From an uncultured Paracoccaceae bacterium (GTDB lineage Bacteria; Pseudomonadota; Alphaproteobacteria; Rhodobacterales; Rhodobacteraceae), in assembly GCA_947488605.1 (NCBI GenBank), contig CANKZJ010000001.1, positions 744,001 through 808,000 on the forward strand: a stretch of 64,000 bases of DNA, read 5' to 3'. Positions 36,704-45,783 of this stretch are shown here, one piece after another. The stretch's first letter is position 1. Each line of letters starts with the position of its first letter. The position numbers and the translations under genes were made by a program. Under the pieces are notes generated by a model. The model had not been told where the DNA came from. It saw only the letters and a list, made by a program, of their open reading frames with translations, and made no database searches.

Positions 36704-37663
36704 ATGCGCGCATTCCAAATCGCTTCTTTTTCCGAAAAAGCCGCCTTGGCAGATGTCGCCGAACCGACCCCAAAAGTAGGCGAAGTATTGCTCAATATTG
36801 CAGCCTGTGGGTTGAATTTCGCGGACCTTCTGATGGCGAAGGGGACGTACCAAGACACACCCGAACCACCTTTTACACTAGGCATGGAGGTATGCGGTAC
36901 TGTGATCGGCCACGGACCAGGCGTTTCGCAACCTGCAATTGGTACCCGCGTGGCGGTTTTCGGTGGACAAGGTGGGCTGGCGGAACAGGGTGTATTCCCG
37001 GCAGCGCTTTGCAGACCAGTACCCGAAACGATGGATGATCAAACCGCTGCCGGATTTATGGTGGCCTATGGCACATCACATCTGGCGCTTTCTCGCCGTG
37101 CTCACCTTCAAGCGGGGGAAACCTTGCTGGTGCTCGGTGCCGCAGGCGGCGTGGGCCTGACGGCGGTGGAAATTGGCAAAGCGATGGGCGCGACAGTGAT
37201 TGCTGTGGCGCGCGGTGCAGACAAACTGGCCGTCGCAAAGGCCGCGGGCGCTGATCATTTGATTGACAGCGACACGGACGATATCAAATCTGCTGTCAAA
37301 GCACTGGGTGGTGCCGATGTTGTGTATGACCCCGTTGGCGGTGATCCGTTCAAGGCCGCACTTGGGGCCTGTAATCGCGAAGCGCGGGTGATCGTTATTG
37401 GCTTTGCGAGCGGTGATGTCCCGCAAATCCCGGCAAACATTATCCTGGTAAAGAATATCACGGTGATCGGGTTTTATTGGGGGGGCTATCTGGCGTTCGC
37501 CCCGCAAGCATTGACCGACAGCTTGGCGGACCTGATGGAGATGCATGCACAAGGCAAGCTCGCCCCGCATATCAGCCACGTGTTGCCGCTGGATCAATCA
37601 GCAGATGCGATGGAACTCATGCGTGCACGCAAATCGACGGGCAAGGTCGTCGTTATGCCGTAA
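36704..37663 (+). CDS. NADPH:quinone oxidoreductase-family (MDR) enzyme
   Basis: A 319-residue zinc-independent medium-chain dehydrogenase/reductase: MRAFQIASFSEKAALADVAEPTPKVGEVLLNIAACGLNFADLLMAKGTY. The nucleotide-binding motif is VLGAAGGVGLTAVEIGKAMGATVIAVARG, followed by GADHLIDSDT and VDVVYDPVGGDPF. The lack of a catalytic zinc Cys pair fits the quinone oxidoreductase branch. The start is the ATG at 36704, preceded by AAGGA; a TTG two codons earlier is in frame. It overlaps the end of the convergent LysR gene. Confidence 0.9.
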   Translation: MRAFQIASFSEKAALADVAEPTPKVGEVLLNIAACGLNFADLLMAKGTYQDTPEPPFTLGMEVCGTVIGHGPGVSQPAIGTRVAVFGGQGGLAEQGVFPAALCRPVPETMDDQTAAGFMVAYGTSHLALSRRAHLQAGETLLVLGAAGGVGLTAVEIGKAMGATVIAVARGADKLAVAKAAGADHLIDSDTDDIKSAVKALGGADVVYDPVGGDPFKAALGACNREARVIVIGFASGDVPQIPANIILVKNITVIGFYWGGYLAFAPQALTDSLADLMEMHAQGKLAPHISHVLPLDQSADAMELMRARKSTGKVVVMP

Positions 37664-38531
37664 GCAAATGCGGCAACACGCGTGGGCTCTCATAGCATTG
37701 CTGAACAATCGCAGACATCGCTTGGCTGGCTTGGTCGTTTGGTTTCAGCACATAGAGGTTGATGTTTTGCGGCTTCAATATCGGCAATAAACCACCGTGA
37801 TCAATAACTTGCGTATGCGGCGGCAAACTGCCTTTCAGCGCTACATGAACCGCAAGGTCAGCGCTTACGGCAGCTTCAACTGCATTGTCCTGCTCTGAAT
37901 CAACGGCCATTTCCCAGTCAATCCCGTCATCGTTCAACGCTTGCAAGACCCCGCTTCGGAAAATGCAGTTTTTGCAAAACGCGACCGGCAGCGGCTGTTT
38001 ACGCCACGCTTGACCGTCTTGCGCCCCAATCCACAACAGCGGAAGCTCGACCAGAACCTGCCCGCCCGGTCCGCAGGTCTCTTCCGTTGTCAGGATCAAA
38101 TCGACCTCACCGCGCCCAAACATATTGAGGAGCCGGCGCGTCGGTGCAGAGATTAGTTTGACCTGCATCCTTGGAAATTCGGCCGCGAAGCGCTTGAGGA
38201 CCGCGGGGATTGCCGGATAGATAATATCATGTGGCACACCCAACTTCAGTTCGCCCTCAAATTCAGTCGCGGTCAGGCGGGTCAGAATTTCGTCATTGGT
38301 TTTCAGCATAGAGCGCGCGTATCCAAGCAACTGCTCACCGGCGGGTGTGAGTGCGATCGTGCGCGAGGTGCGATCCAAGAGCGCCACATCGAGCGATTCT
38401 TCCAGCCGCTTCAACTGCATGGAAACGGCTGACTGCGTCAGGTTCAACATACCCGCCGCCCGGGTCACACCGCCCGCATCAGACACTGCTACAAATGACC
38501 TTAAGGCCGTTAAATCCAGATTTCGCGCCAT
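37653..38531 (-). CDS. LysR-family transcriptional regulator
   Basis: A 292-residue LysR regulator. The winged HTH is at residues 1-65 (LDLTALRSFVAVSDAGGVTRAAGMLNLTQSAVSMQLKRLEESLDVALLDRTSRTIALTPAGEQLL). The effector domain follows, with LGVPHDIIYPAIPAVLKRFAAEFPRMQVKLISAPTRRLL. Its effector is unknown. It is convergent with the oxidoreductase and divergent from the DUF1127 gene, either of which might be a target. Confidence 0.92.
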   Translation of the reverse strand: MARNLDLTALRSFVAVSDAGGVTRAAGMLNLTQSAVSMQLKRLEESLDVALLDRTSRTIALTPAGEQLLGYARSMLKTNDEILTRLTATEFEGELKLGVPHDIIYPAIPAVLKRFAAEFPRMQVKLISAPTRRLLNMFGRGEVDLILTTEETCGPGGQVLVELPLLWIGAQDGQAWRKQPLPVAFCKNCIFRSGVLQALNDDGIDWEMAVDSEQDNAVEAAVSADLAVHVALKGSLPPHTQVIDHGGLLPILKPQNINLYVLKPNDQASQAMSAIVQQCYESPRVLPHLLTA

Positions 38532-38645
38532 ATCACAAACCTTGATGCTTCACTTCAAAAGTATTCATTTTCATTATGCCAATGGATCCCCTAAATATCA
38601 AGCATCAACATATAAAACGATCAAAGCATCACGAAAGGAAATGAT

Positions 38646-38867
38646 ATGAACAACTTAATTAATACAAAAACAATGCCTTCTTGCCATCAGCCTAAGTCTG
38701 CTTCTGTTTGGAAAAAATTGAACACGTTCTTTGCGCTGCGCCGCCAGCGCCGTCAATTGCGCGAGCTTGATGCACATCTGCTCAAAGACATCGGCATAAC
38801 ACGCAAAGAAGCGCTCGCCGAAAGCCAAAAAGTTACGTGGGACGCGCCGCAAAACTGGCGCAAATAG
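38646..38867 (+). CDS. DUF1127 small basic protein
   Basis: A 73-residue protein. A variable, Ser/Lys-rich first half precedes the DUF1127 motif FALRRQRRQLRELDAHLLKDIGITRKEALAES. Members of this family act in RNA turnover and phosphate or stress responses in alphaproteobacteria. The role of this copy is unknown. AAAGGAAA provides a ribosome site. It is divergent from the LysR gene. Confidence 0.88.
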   Translation: MNNLINTKTMPSCHQPKSASVWKKLNTFFALRRQRRQLRELDAHLLKDIGITRKEALAESQKVTWDAPQNWRK

Positions 38868-39019
38868 ACACCTGATCGGGGCCACCTGCGACATTCCCGC
38901 CCAAAACGATCAGATTTCCGTAAAACGGTGTCCTAAAGCCTTGAATTAGTGGCTATGCCTGCCAATATCATCGCTAAGGATGCCGACTTACGGCGCCGCT
39001 GTTTAATTTGGAGGTCTCA

Positions 39020-39796
39020 ATGGCTCAAGAACAACTCATTAGAACGGTCGGCGGAGTACGCGCGGCCGAAATCGATCAGGGTCTTCGCGCCCACATGAAC
39101 AAAGTCTACGGCACAATGTCCGTGGGCATGTTGATCACCGCTTTGGCCGCTTGGGCAATCTCAGGTTTGGCAACAACAACTGATCCGGCCATGGCAACGG
39201 CGCAATTAGCGAACGGCCAGCTGTTGACTGGATTGGGTAGTGCTATCTACGGATCACCACTGCGCTGGGTTATCATGCTTGCTCCTTTGGCTTTTGTCTT
39301 TGGCCTTAGCGCTATGATCAACCGCATGTCGGCAGCCACTGCGCAGCTGGTGTTTTACGCATTCGCTGCAGTGATGGGTATTTCGCTTAGCTCGATCTTC
39401 CTCGTCTACACTGGCTTCTCGATCATGCAGATCTTCTTGATCACTGCGATCGCCTTCGCGAGCCTCTCTTTCTGGGGTTACACCACGAAGAAAGACATCT
39501 CTGCTTGGGGTTCGTTCCTGATCATGGGTGTTGTTGGTTTGATCGTTGCAATGATCGTCAACATCTTTCTGCAGTCGCCCGCAATCATGTTTGCGATCTC
39601 TGCAATTGGTGTTCTTATCTTTGCCGGTCTGACAGCATATGACACGCAGAAGATCAAGAACGAGTACATCGAACATGCAGCGCACGGTGATCAGGAATGG
39701 TTGGGTAAAGCCGCGATTATGGGTGCTTTGGCACTCTACCTCGACTTTATCAACATGTTCATCTTCATGTTGCAGCTGTTCGGCAATCGCGAGTAA
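39020..39796 (+). CDS. Bax inhibitor-1/YccA-family membrane protein
   Basis: A 258-residue inner-membrane protein with seven helices. The family pattern is HMNKVYGTMSVGMLITALAAWAISG, RWVIMLAPLAFVFGLSAMINRMSAATAQLVFYAFAAVMGISLSSIFLVYT, and the C-terminal GLTAYDTQKIKNEY followed by ALALYLDFINMFIFMLQLFGNRE. The conserved Asp pair of the calcium-leak/pH-sensing BI-1 family is present (YDTQ and YLDF). The start is the ATG at 39020, after GGAGG. A strong terminator follows. Confidence 0.94.
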   Translation: MAQEQLIRTVGGVRAAEIDQGLRAHMNKVYGTMSVGMLITALAAWAISGLATTTDPAMATAQLANGQLLTGLGSAIYGSPLRWVIMLAPLAFVFGLSAMINRMSAATAQLVFYAFAAVMGISLSSIFLVYTGFSIMQIFLITAIAFASLSFWGYTTKKDISAWGSFLIMGVVGLIVAMIVNIFLQSPAIMFAISAIGVLIFAGLTAYDTQKIKNEYIEHAAHGDQEWLGKAAIMGALALYLDFINMFIFMLQLFGNRE

Positions 39797-39823
39797 CGCG
39801 CTCTGCACAGAAAACAAAAACGG

Positions 39824-39855
39824 CCCCGTTCAACGAAAGTTGGGCGGGGTTTTTT
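39824..39855 (+). terminator. Strong terminator after the Bax-inhibitor-1 gene
   Basis: CCCCGTTCAAC and GTTGGGCGGGG pair (with two G-U pairs) across a GAAA tetraloop, followed directly by six T. This is a textbook factor-independent terminator, 27 bases after the stop codon. Confidence 0.92.
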
Positions 39856-39927
39856 CATGCGTGTGCTACGCCTTCCCCTTTGGCATGTTCTGGTCAATAA
39901 AGTTGTGCACACATCGAAAGGACGACC

Positions 39928-40413
39928 ATGGCGCGCTTTTTCAAAATCGCTCTCCCCGTATTCTTGCTTGGCTTCATTGCAGGAAACGCATTTTGGTATC
40001 TCGCGTCTCCGCTCTGGATTGACCGCGAGGTTTCTGAAAGCCTTCCCTCGGAACTTGTGCTGACGCCAGTCGCGAGCGGTTCATTTCGGGATGCCGACCG
40101 CGCCCACAAAGGTGAAGGCAACGCGACCATTTTGCAGACAGAAACAGGGACAGCACTTGTGCGCTTGACCGAATTCCGCGTCACCAACGGCCCGGACCTC
40201 GAAGTTTGGCTGGTCGCAGAGCCGGATCCACAAACCTCTGATGATGTGAAAGCATCGCAGTGGGTATCGCTGGGGCAGCTCAAGGGGAATGTCGGAGATC
40301 AGACATACCCGGTACCCGAAGGTGTTGACCTGTCGGCTTACGGATCAGTTGTCATTTGGTGCGAGCAGTTCGGCGTTCTCTTTTCACCGGCGACATTGAC
40401 ACCTGCCAGTTAG
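39928..40413 (+). CDS. DM13-domain membrane-anchored protein
   Basis: A 161-residue protein with an N-terminal membrane anchor ([29 protein letters not shown]). A DM13 domain follows (about residues 55-155): [47 protein letters not shown], and the last strand [17 protein letters not shown] with its conserved Cys. DM13 domains are proposed to act in redox or electron transfer outside the cytoplasm. AAGGA precedes the start. Confidence 0.88.
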   Translation: MARFFKIALPVFLLGFIAGNAFWYLASPLWIDREVSESLPSELVLTPVASGSFRDADRAHKGEGNATILQTETGTALVRLTEFRVTNGPDLEVWLVAEPDPQTSDDVKASQWVSLGQLKGNVGDQTYPVPEGVDLSAYGSVVIWCEQFGVLFSPATLTPAS

Positions 40414-40499
40414 ATCACAAGCGCGGCTATCACACGCAGTCACCATCGCTTAAAGCAAAGTACGGCGTAGACTTGGTCGCGACCCCGCGCGTCCGGCAA

Positions 40500-40664
40500 G
40501 TGTTGAGCGATGATTTGCCTCAAGATGATCCCAAGCAACGACAACCCGACATTACCAAAGCGAAAGACTTGTTGGGCTGGGAGCCTAACGTCTCCCTCGA
40601 TGAAGGTCTTGTAAGAACGGTCGACTATTTCAAATCCCGGTTGCCCGAATTGGAGCGGGTTTAA
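40500..40664 (+). pseudogene. 3' remnant of a UDP-glucuronate decarboxylase / NAD-dependent epimerase gene
   Basis: Only the last 50 or so codons are recognisable: [43 protein letters not shown] is the conserved C-terminus of UDP-glucuronate decarboxylase (UXS). The upstream bases (40414-40500) do not encode the rest in any frame, so the gene was cut off by deletion or rearrangement. The frame is open back to 40356, but that part overlaps the DM13 gene and is unrelated. Confidence 0.75.
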
Positions 40665-40761
40665 CGTGAGGACGCCTTTCCTCTCAACAGCAGATACATT
40701 TCGGCAACGAATTGATTTGTCAGGTTCACTTAGAGGATAGGATCGACTGACCCTTTTCCAA
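40665..40761. other. Non-coding stretch after the gene remnant
   Basis: I see no gene or clear signal here; the rpmG terminator follows at 40762. Confidence 0.4.
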
Positions 40762-40789
40762 ACAAAAGCCCGCATCGTGATGTGCGGGC
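40762..40789 (-). terminator. Terminator after rpmG
   Basis: GCCCGCA and TGCGGGC pair across an eight-base loop. On the minus strand a T-run (TTTTGTTTGG) follows. It lies about 95 bases after the rpmG stop codon. Confidence 0.85.
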
Positions 40790-40883
40790 GTATGTTTGGA
40801 GATCAGAGTATCCTTCTCCACAACCTCTATATGACGGCACAAACTGGGCGGTCTTTTTTGGTCGTTCGAGAGGTAGCAATCAA

Positions 40884-41051
40884 TTACTTGATCTTGCCTT
40901 CTTTATACTCGACGTGCTTGCGTACAACGGGGTCATACTTTTTGATGACCATCTTCTCGGTCATTGTACGTGCGTTCTTTTTGGTGACGTAGAAATGCCC
41001 GGTCCCCGCAGTGGAGTTCAGGCGGATCTTGATGGTGGTTGGCTTCGCCAT
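40884..41051 (-). CDS. rpmG: 50S ribosomal protein L33
   Basis: A 55-residue ribosomal protein: [26 protein letters not shown], then [29 protein letters not shown]. This is the L33 pattern of alphaproteobacteria (C-minus form, lacking the zinc Cys pairs). The start has AGAGGATA upstream. It is a single gene with its own terminator, as is usual for rpmG in this group. Confidence 0.97.
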   Translation of the reverse strand: MAKPTTIKIRLNSTAGTGHFYVTKKNARTMTEKMVIKKYDPVVRKHVEYKEGKIK

Positions 41052-41326
41052 ATCTCATATCCTCTGATTGCGGGCCGCGTTCGGCACATCGCGTGAATCT
41101 CGTTGAAGCTGCCTTTTACCCGCAGGCGGGGCCGAGTCAACCGCAAAGCACCACTCAAACGGGGATATGACGTTTAGGCAGCAGATCGGTCAATGCGAGG
41201 CTTGCGGTTCATTGTGCAACATCGCTTGCGCAGGTGCCATTGACACCCAGCTTGAACCTAAGCCTGCCACGATGCTACCAAATCGCGAATATTGCCGCTG
41301 CATAGGTCTTGGAATAAGCGCTGATC
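41052..41326. other. Upstream region of rpmG and the DUF1801 gene
   Basis: No supportable gene is seen in these 275 bases. They hold the divergent promoters. A short Cys-rich frame (41167-41340) overlaps the next gene's start and was rejected. Confidence 0.4.
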
Positions 41327-41740
41327 ATGGCTGGCACTAAGAAACCAACGCATTCATCAAGCACAAACCCCTACATCACGAAAGGCGATGGAGACGAAGC
41401 CGTACAGGCGTATATCGCTGCCATGCTGGGTTGGAAGCGCGCGCTGGGAAAGCATATCGACGCAACCATCGGAAAGGCATTTCCAGAAGTGCGCAAACAG
41501 GTGCGATGGAACGCCCCGTTTTACGGCAAAGAGGACGGCTGGTTTCTGGCGATGTATTGCTACAAGAATTATGTTCAGATCACCTTCCTGACAGGGTCTT
41601 CACTCGATCCCGTTCCACCCAAGGCATCTAAAGTCGAGGGAACGCGCTATTTGGACATCCATGAGGATGAGCCGCTCGATGAGGAACAGCTATCAAGCTG
41701 GGTTCGACAGGCCTTAGAGTTGCCCGGTCAAAAACTTTAG
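41327..41740 (+). CDS. DUF1801-domain protein
   Basis: A 137-residue cytosolic protein with the DUF1801 pattern: YIAAMLGWKRALGKHIDATIGKAFPEVRKQVRWNAPFYGKEDGWFLAMYCYKNYVQITFLTGSSLDP, then GTRYLDIHEDEPLDEEQLSSWVRQAL. The fold is of the YdhG type and the function is unknown. The N-terminus is Ser/Thr-rich. Confidence 0.88.
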   Translation: MAGTKKPTHSSSTNPYITKGDGDEAVQAYIAAMLGWKRALGKHIDATIGKAFPEVRKQVRWNAPFYGKEDGWFLAMYCYKNYVQITFLTGSSLDPVPPKASKVEGTRYLDIHEDEPLDEEQLSSWVRQALELPGQKL

Positions 41741-41817
41741 CAGACGTCGCTTGATGAGCGCAAGGTTGGGATGACTGCTAGCATAGCCTCCATTTCTTGC
41801 TCAAAAAGATACCTATC

Positions 41818-42354
41818 ATGGAAGTAAGAAAAGTTCTGATATCCGGTTGTTCGGGTGGTGGTAAATCAACCTTACTGGACGCAATGAGCCAGCTTGGTTT
41901 TTCGACTGTCTCAGAACCCGGTCGCAGAATAGTTGTAGAAGAGCTGCGGGGAAACGGCGAAGCGCTGCCTTGGGTTAACCCACATGCCTTTGCACAACGG
42001 GCAATCCAAGTGGCACAATCCGATCTTGCAGCAGCACAAAGTGCGGACGGTTTTGTTTTTTTTGACCGAGGATTAGTCGATGCTGCCGTTGCATGTGAAT
42101 TTGCAGGGGGCGCTTCTTATCTTTCGTTGCTTGGTCGTAAGCGCCACTATGAACAGCGCGTTTTCCTTGCACCACCGTGGCCGGATATTTTTGCGACAGA
42201 TGCGGAACGCAGGAATAACTTGGCCGATGCAAAGGCTGAATACGAACGTCTGGTTCGCGCATTCTCTGAGTTGGGCTATGAGAGTTGCGAATTGCCGAAG
42301 TCATCTGTGCAAGACAGGGTGACATTCATCCTAAAACATTTGGGTATCGCCTAG
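41818..42354 (+). CDS. P-loop ATPase/kinase-like protein (AAA_28/NadR-type)
   Basis: A 178-residue nucleotide-binding protein. Walker A is ISGCSGGGKSTLLDAM. EPGRRIVVEELRGNGEALPW follows, then a Walker-B-like GFVFFDRGLVDAAV, and C-terminal VFLAPPWPDIFATDAERRNNLADAKAEYERLVRAFSELGYE. This matches the AAA_28 group, whose members resemble nucleoside or NadR-type kinases. The substrate is unknown. The start is the ATG at 41818; an earlier in-frame start at 41797 is possible. Confidence 0.85.
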   Translation: MEVRKVLISGCSGGGKSTLLDAMSQLGFSTVSEPGRRIVVEELRGNGEALPWVNPHAFAQRAIQVAQSDLAAAQSADGFVFFDRGLVDAAVACEFAGGASYLSLLGRKRHYEQRVFLAPPWPDIFATDAERRNNLADAKAEYERLVRAFSELGYESCELPKSSVQDRVTFILKHLGIA

Positions 42355-42405
42355 AAAAGGGGTAGCTTCGTCCGCTCACCGGCCATTGCCCCTTTCGAAA
42401 ATTAT

Positions 42406-42777
42406 GCGCGGACGGCCTATAAGCCGGATTTTGTCCTCTGTGGTTGCCCACAGATGGATGACCATTCATCTTAAGCGCCTGTTACCAAGCGCCCTCTAGC
42501 TGCCAACCCGGACCGTCTGGGGTTCAAGCATCCCCGTCTTGCGACGCGAGGTCCCTATTTGGCATTGCTCCCGGTGGGGCTTGCCGTGCCGCTTACGTTG
42601 CCGCTCGCGCGGTGAGCTCTTACCTCACCGTTTCACTTTGACCCGTACATGCCGGGCCACCTGTTCTCTGTGGCGCTATCCCTGGGGTTACCCCCGCCGG
42701 GCGTTACCCGGCACCGTGCTTTTTGGAGTCCGGACTTTCCTCGACGAAGCTCGCCGCAGCCATCCAGCCATCCGCGC
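42406..42777 (-). ncRNA. rnpB: RNase P RNA, bacterial type A
   Basis: The catalytic RNA of RNase P, which matures tRNA 5' ends. On the minus strand the 5' region reads GCGCGGATGGC ... GAGGAAAGTCCGGACTCC, the universally conserved CR-I. The 3' end has CCGGCTTATAGGCCGTCCGCGC, which pairs with the 5' end to form P1. Internal conserved parts (ACAGAG-A-type loop, GGTAAGAGCTCACCG and GGGTAACGCCCGGCGG) are also present. Ends were set by the P1 stem and may be off by a few bases. Confidence 0.95.
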
Positions 42778-42787
42778 AATTGCGCAG

Positions 42788-43519
42788 TTAGGTGACGGCG
42801 GCGTTCACGTCAACGGGGAAACGGCGCGTGAGGTCCGTGATCATCGCAAGATCAGTGCGATCAAGGGGGCCATGACGGTACGGGCGAAACCGCATACGGA
42901 AGGTTTTCAGCAAAAGCTCTGGATCGTTGGTCGCGGTATAGCCAAAGGCCGCCATCGCGGCACAGAACTGCGCGTTATCGGCAGATGGTCCATCCATTTG
43001 CGTGGAGGACGGCCATACCGAAAGCTCTTCAAGAGCCAACCTGCGCCAATCGAAACGCAATCCCGGATCAATCTTACGACCCGGTGCCATATCGGAATGA
43101 CCGATCACCCGTTCCGGTCGGATCTGCCAACGTGCTTGAATACCTTTGAGCAAATCCGTGAGCGCATCCATCTGCGGTGCTGCAAACGGGGCAAACCCCG
43201 TGTTCGCCAACTCGATCCCGATGGAGCGGCTGTTCACATCCGTCACTGCGCCCCATGCCCCTGCCCCGGCGTGCCAAGCGCGCAATGCTTCTGGCACCAG
43301 CGATAGAACTTCACCGTCTTCAGCAATAAGATAATGCGCAGAGACTTCGGTATCAGGATTGCAAAGCGTCTTTGCCGCGGCCTCTGCCGTTTCCATCGCC
43401 GTATAATGGATCACAACAATATCCGGGCTCGCCCCATCGCGGCGCGGCCCACAATTGGGCGAAGAGCGCGTCGTCAGTCTCAGTTGCGGATCGCCTGAAT
43501 AAATGGTGCCGGATCCCAA
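42788..43519 (-). CDS. N-acetylmuramoyl-L-alanine amidase (Amidase_2/AmpD-like)
   Basis: A zinc amidase cleaving the bond between MurNAc and the stem peptide. The 243-residue protein has the family ligands: DIVVIHYTAMETAEAAAKTL (first His), HYLIAEDGEVLSLVPEALRAWHAG (second His), SIGIELAN (Glu) and ERVIGHSDMAPGRKIDPGLRFDW (His and Asp). The C-terminal part contains a small peptidoglycan-binding-like helical region. The only start upstream of the domain is TTG at 43519, which lies 40 bases inside the excalibur gene, so the real start is uncertain. No signal peptide is seen. Confidence 0.88.
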   Translation of the reverse strand: MGSGTIYSGDPQLRLTTRSSPNCGPRRDGASPDIVVIHYTAMETAEAAAKTLCNPDTEVSAHYLIAEDGEVLSLVPEALRAWHAGAGAWGAVTDVNSRSIGIELANTGFAPFAAPQMDALTDLLKGIQARWQIRPERVIGHSDMAPGRKIDPGLRFDWRRLALEELSVWPSSTQMDGPSADNAQFCAAMAAFGYTATNDPELLLKTFRMRFRPYRHGPLDRTDLAMITDLTRRFPVDVNAAVT

Positions 43520-44256
43520 CCGCAGGCAAACCCGTCGCCATCGGGGTCGATGCCAGACCGATCACGTTCTGGACCACCGCGCGCCAAGAAATCACGCTGT
43601 GCATCATCGGCCGTTGCATATTGCGCGCAATTGCGGCGGAAACGTCCGTCACCCGACAGGATCGAGCGGCTGTACCATTCCTGCCCTTTGACGTTAGGGG
43701 CATTTAACGCGAATTGTACGATATTTGGACCTGTGTTAGCCGGGCGATCCGGTAATGCGGTCGGGGCGATCTGTTCGCGTGCAGCGGCTTGTGCCGCGCG
43801 GCGCTCTGCATCGCTTTCGATCGTTTCGCGCCCCGTCACGGCATCAAAGCTTTGTTCATCCGACAAAGAGCCGTCAGATGTGACAAGTGCCGGTGCAGGG
43901 TTGCTTGGCGATGCATCAAGACCTTGGGTCCGCAAAGGATCTGAGGTCGTGTTGGTCAACGAACCACTGCCAATTCCTGCCTGCGCCAATGCGCTTGATG
44001 GAATGGCTTGATTGCCGCTGAGCGCCTCTTGTTGCTGTTGTTGCAGAAGTGATTGAGACGGCGACAAGGTTGTTACTTGCGCAGGGGGTACGATGGTGCC
44101 GCGCGGGGCGGACAGTTGCGCTTCGCGCTGTGCCCGTTCCAGTTCGAAGTTAGAGAAATCGTCAAAGCCGACACCACGTTCGGTCGGCACGACGCGAGGT
44201 CCGCACGCCACAAGGCCAATCAAGGTCGCTGCAATAAGTATGCTCGGTTTGATCAC
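43480..44256 (-). CDS. Excalibur-domain lipoprotein
   Basis: A 258-residue lipoprotein: a signal ending LVAC (Cys18), then a low-complexity Gln/Ser/Ala-rich linker (about residues 60-180). The C-terminal excalibur calcium-binding domain is RRNCAQYATADDAQRDFLARGGPERDRSGIDPDGDGFACGWDP, with the DxDxDG loop and flanking Cys pair. It sits in the envelope. Its 3' end overlaps the amidase gene start by 40 bases, suggesting linked expression of two cell-wall proteins. Confidence 0.88.
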   Translation of the reverse strand: MIKPSILIAATLIGLVACGPRVVPTERGVGFDDFSNFELERAQREAQLSAPRGTIVPPAQVTTLSPSQSLLQQQQQEALSGNQAIPSSALAQAGIGSGSLTNTTSDPLRTQGLDASPSNPAPALVTSDGSLSDEQSFDAVTGRETIESDAERRAAQAAAREQIAPTALPDRPANTGPNIVQFALNAPNVKGQEWYSRSILSGDGRFRRNCAQYATADDAQRDFLARGGPERDRSGIDPDGDGFACGWDPAPFIQAIRN

Positions 44257-44295
44257 GACGTCACCTGTTCCACTGGATCTTCACTATCTAAAAAC

Positions 44296-45783
44296 TTACC
44301 ACCACTTTTTCGGTTTGGCCACAAATCCGGCCGATTGCTCTAGGCTATAGGCCACATTGAGCAGATCAGCCTCTTCCCACGGACGCCCGATCAATTGCAA
44401 CCCAAGCGGCAGACCCTGTGGATCAGTATCTATCGGCACAGCAATACCGGGCAATCCTGCGAGGTTCACGGTGACGGTAAAGACGTCATTGAGGTACATC
44501 TGGATTGGATCTGCATCCACCATTTCACCCAAACCAAACGCGGCAGACGGTGTCGCCGGTGTCAGGATGGCGTCGACCCCGTCAGCAAAGACTTTATCAA
44601 AGTCCTGTTTTATCAGCGCGCGCACGCGGCGGGCCCGGTTGTAATAAGCGTCATAGAAACCAGCAGACAGCACATATGTGCCAACCATCACCCGGCGCTG
44701 CACTTCTGGGCCAAAGCCTTCGGCGCGCGTCTTTTCATACATCTCGGTGATACCATCGCCTTGGGCAAGCTTGGCGCGGTGACCGAAGCGCACGCCGTCA
44801 TAGCGGGCAAGGTTCGATGATGCCTCCGCGGGCGCGATCACATAGTAAGCAGGCAGAGCGTATTTCGTGTGCGGCAATGTGATGTCGACAATCTTGGCAC
44901 CTGCATCCCTCAGCATCGTTGTGCCGTCTTCCCACAGCTTTTCGATCTCTGCGGGCATACCGTCCATGCGGTATTCTTTCGGGATACCAATGGTTTTGCC
45001 GCGAATATCGCCTGTAAGAGCAGCCTCAAAATCAGGCACGGCCAAATCTGCACTGGTGCTGTCGAGCGGATCATGGCCAGACATCGCAGTCAGCATAATC
45101 GCCGCATCGCGCACATCTTTGGTCATTGGTCCTGCTTGATCAAGCGACGAGGCGAATGCCACGATGCCCCAGCGCGACACACGTCCATAGGTTGGTTTCA
45201 GTCCGGTGATGCCAACAAAAGCCGCAGGCTGGCGGATGGATCCACCCGTATCTGTGCCAGTCGCCGCAAGGCAAAGATCGGCAGCAACGGCAGATGCCGA
45301 ACCACCCGATGATCCGCCCGGTGTCAGCGCTGCGTCGTCGCCATTACGTTTCCACGGGTTGACTGCGTTGCCATAAACCGAGGTTTCATTGGACGACCCC
45401 ATTGCGAATTCGTCCATGTTCAGCTTGCCCAACATGACAGCACCGGCATCAAACAGCTGGCTTGTGATTGTGCTTTCATACTCAGGCTTGAAGCCTTCCA
45501 GAATGCGCGACGCGGCCTGTGACGGCACGCCTTTCGTGCAAAACAGGTCTTTGATCCCCAATGGGATGCCGCACATATCAGGTGCATCACCAGCCTTGAT
45601 GCGCGTATCAGCGGCAGAAGCCTGCGACGTCGCGATCTCGGGTGTATGGTGCACGAAAGCGCCTAACGCGTCTGCACCTTGGATGGCGGTCAGGCAGGCA
45701 GATGTGATCTCGGCACTGGAGGTTTCGCCCTTGCGCATAGCATCGCGGGCCTGAGCGATTGTCAGTTTGGTCAGATCGGACAT
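44296..45783 (-). CDS. gatA: Asp-tRNA(Asn)/Glu-tRNA(Gln) amidotransferase subunit A
   Basis: Glutaminase subunit of GatCAB, which amidates misacylated Asp-tRNA(Asn) and Glu-tRNA(Gln). The 495-residue protein has the amidase-signature triad Lys78 (GIKDLF), Ser158 ([10 protein letters not shown]) and Ser182 ([10 protein letters not shown]), spaced as in other GatA proteins, and the C-terminal [19 protein letters not shown]. Its ATG overlaps the gatC stop by one base (TAATG). gatB is not in the window. Confidence 0.97.
   Translation of the reverse strand: MSDLTKLTIAQARDAMRKGETSSAEITSACLTAIQGADALGAFVHHTPEIATSQASAADTRIKAGDAPDMCGIPLGIKDLFCTKGVPSQAASRILEGFKPEYESTITSQLFDAGAVMLGKLNMDEFAMGSSNETSVYGNAVNPWKRNGDDAALTPGGSSGGSASAVAADLCLAATGTDTGGSIRQPAAFVGITGLKPTYGRVSRWGIVAFASSLDQAGPMTKDVRDAAIMLTAMSGHDPLDSTSADLAVPDFEAALTGDIRGKTIGIPKEYRMDGMPAEIEKLWEDGTTMLRDAGAKIVDITLPHTKYALPAYYVIAPAEASSNLARYDGVRFGHRAKLAQGDGITEMYEKTRAEGFGPEVQRRVMVGTYVLSAGFYDAYYNRARRVRALIKQDFDKVFADGVDAILTPATPSAAFGLGEMVDADPIQMYLNDVFTVTVNLAGLPGIAVPIDTDPQGLPLGLQLIGRPWEEADLLNVAYSLEQSAGFVAKPKKWW

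Noticed and set aside
41167..41340. 57-residue frame with a Cys-rich CEACGSLCNIACAGA segment, ferredoxin-like at first sight
   Set aside because: It overlaps the DUF1801 start, has a GGGG too close to its ATG to be a good ribosome site, and lacks the full CxxCxxCxxxCP pattern.
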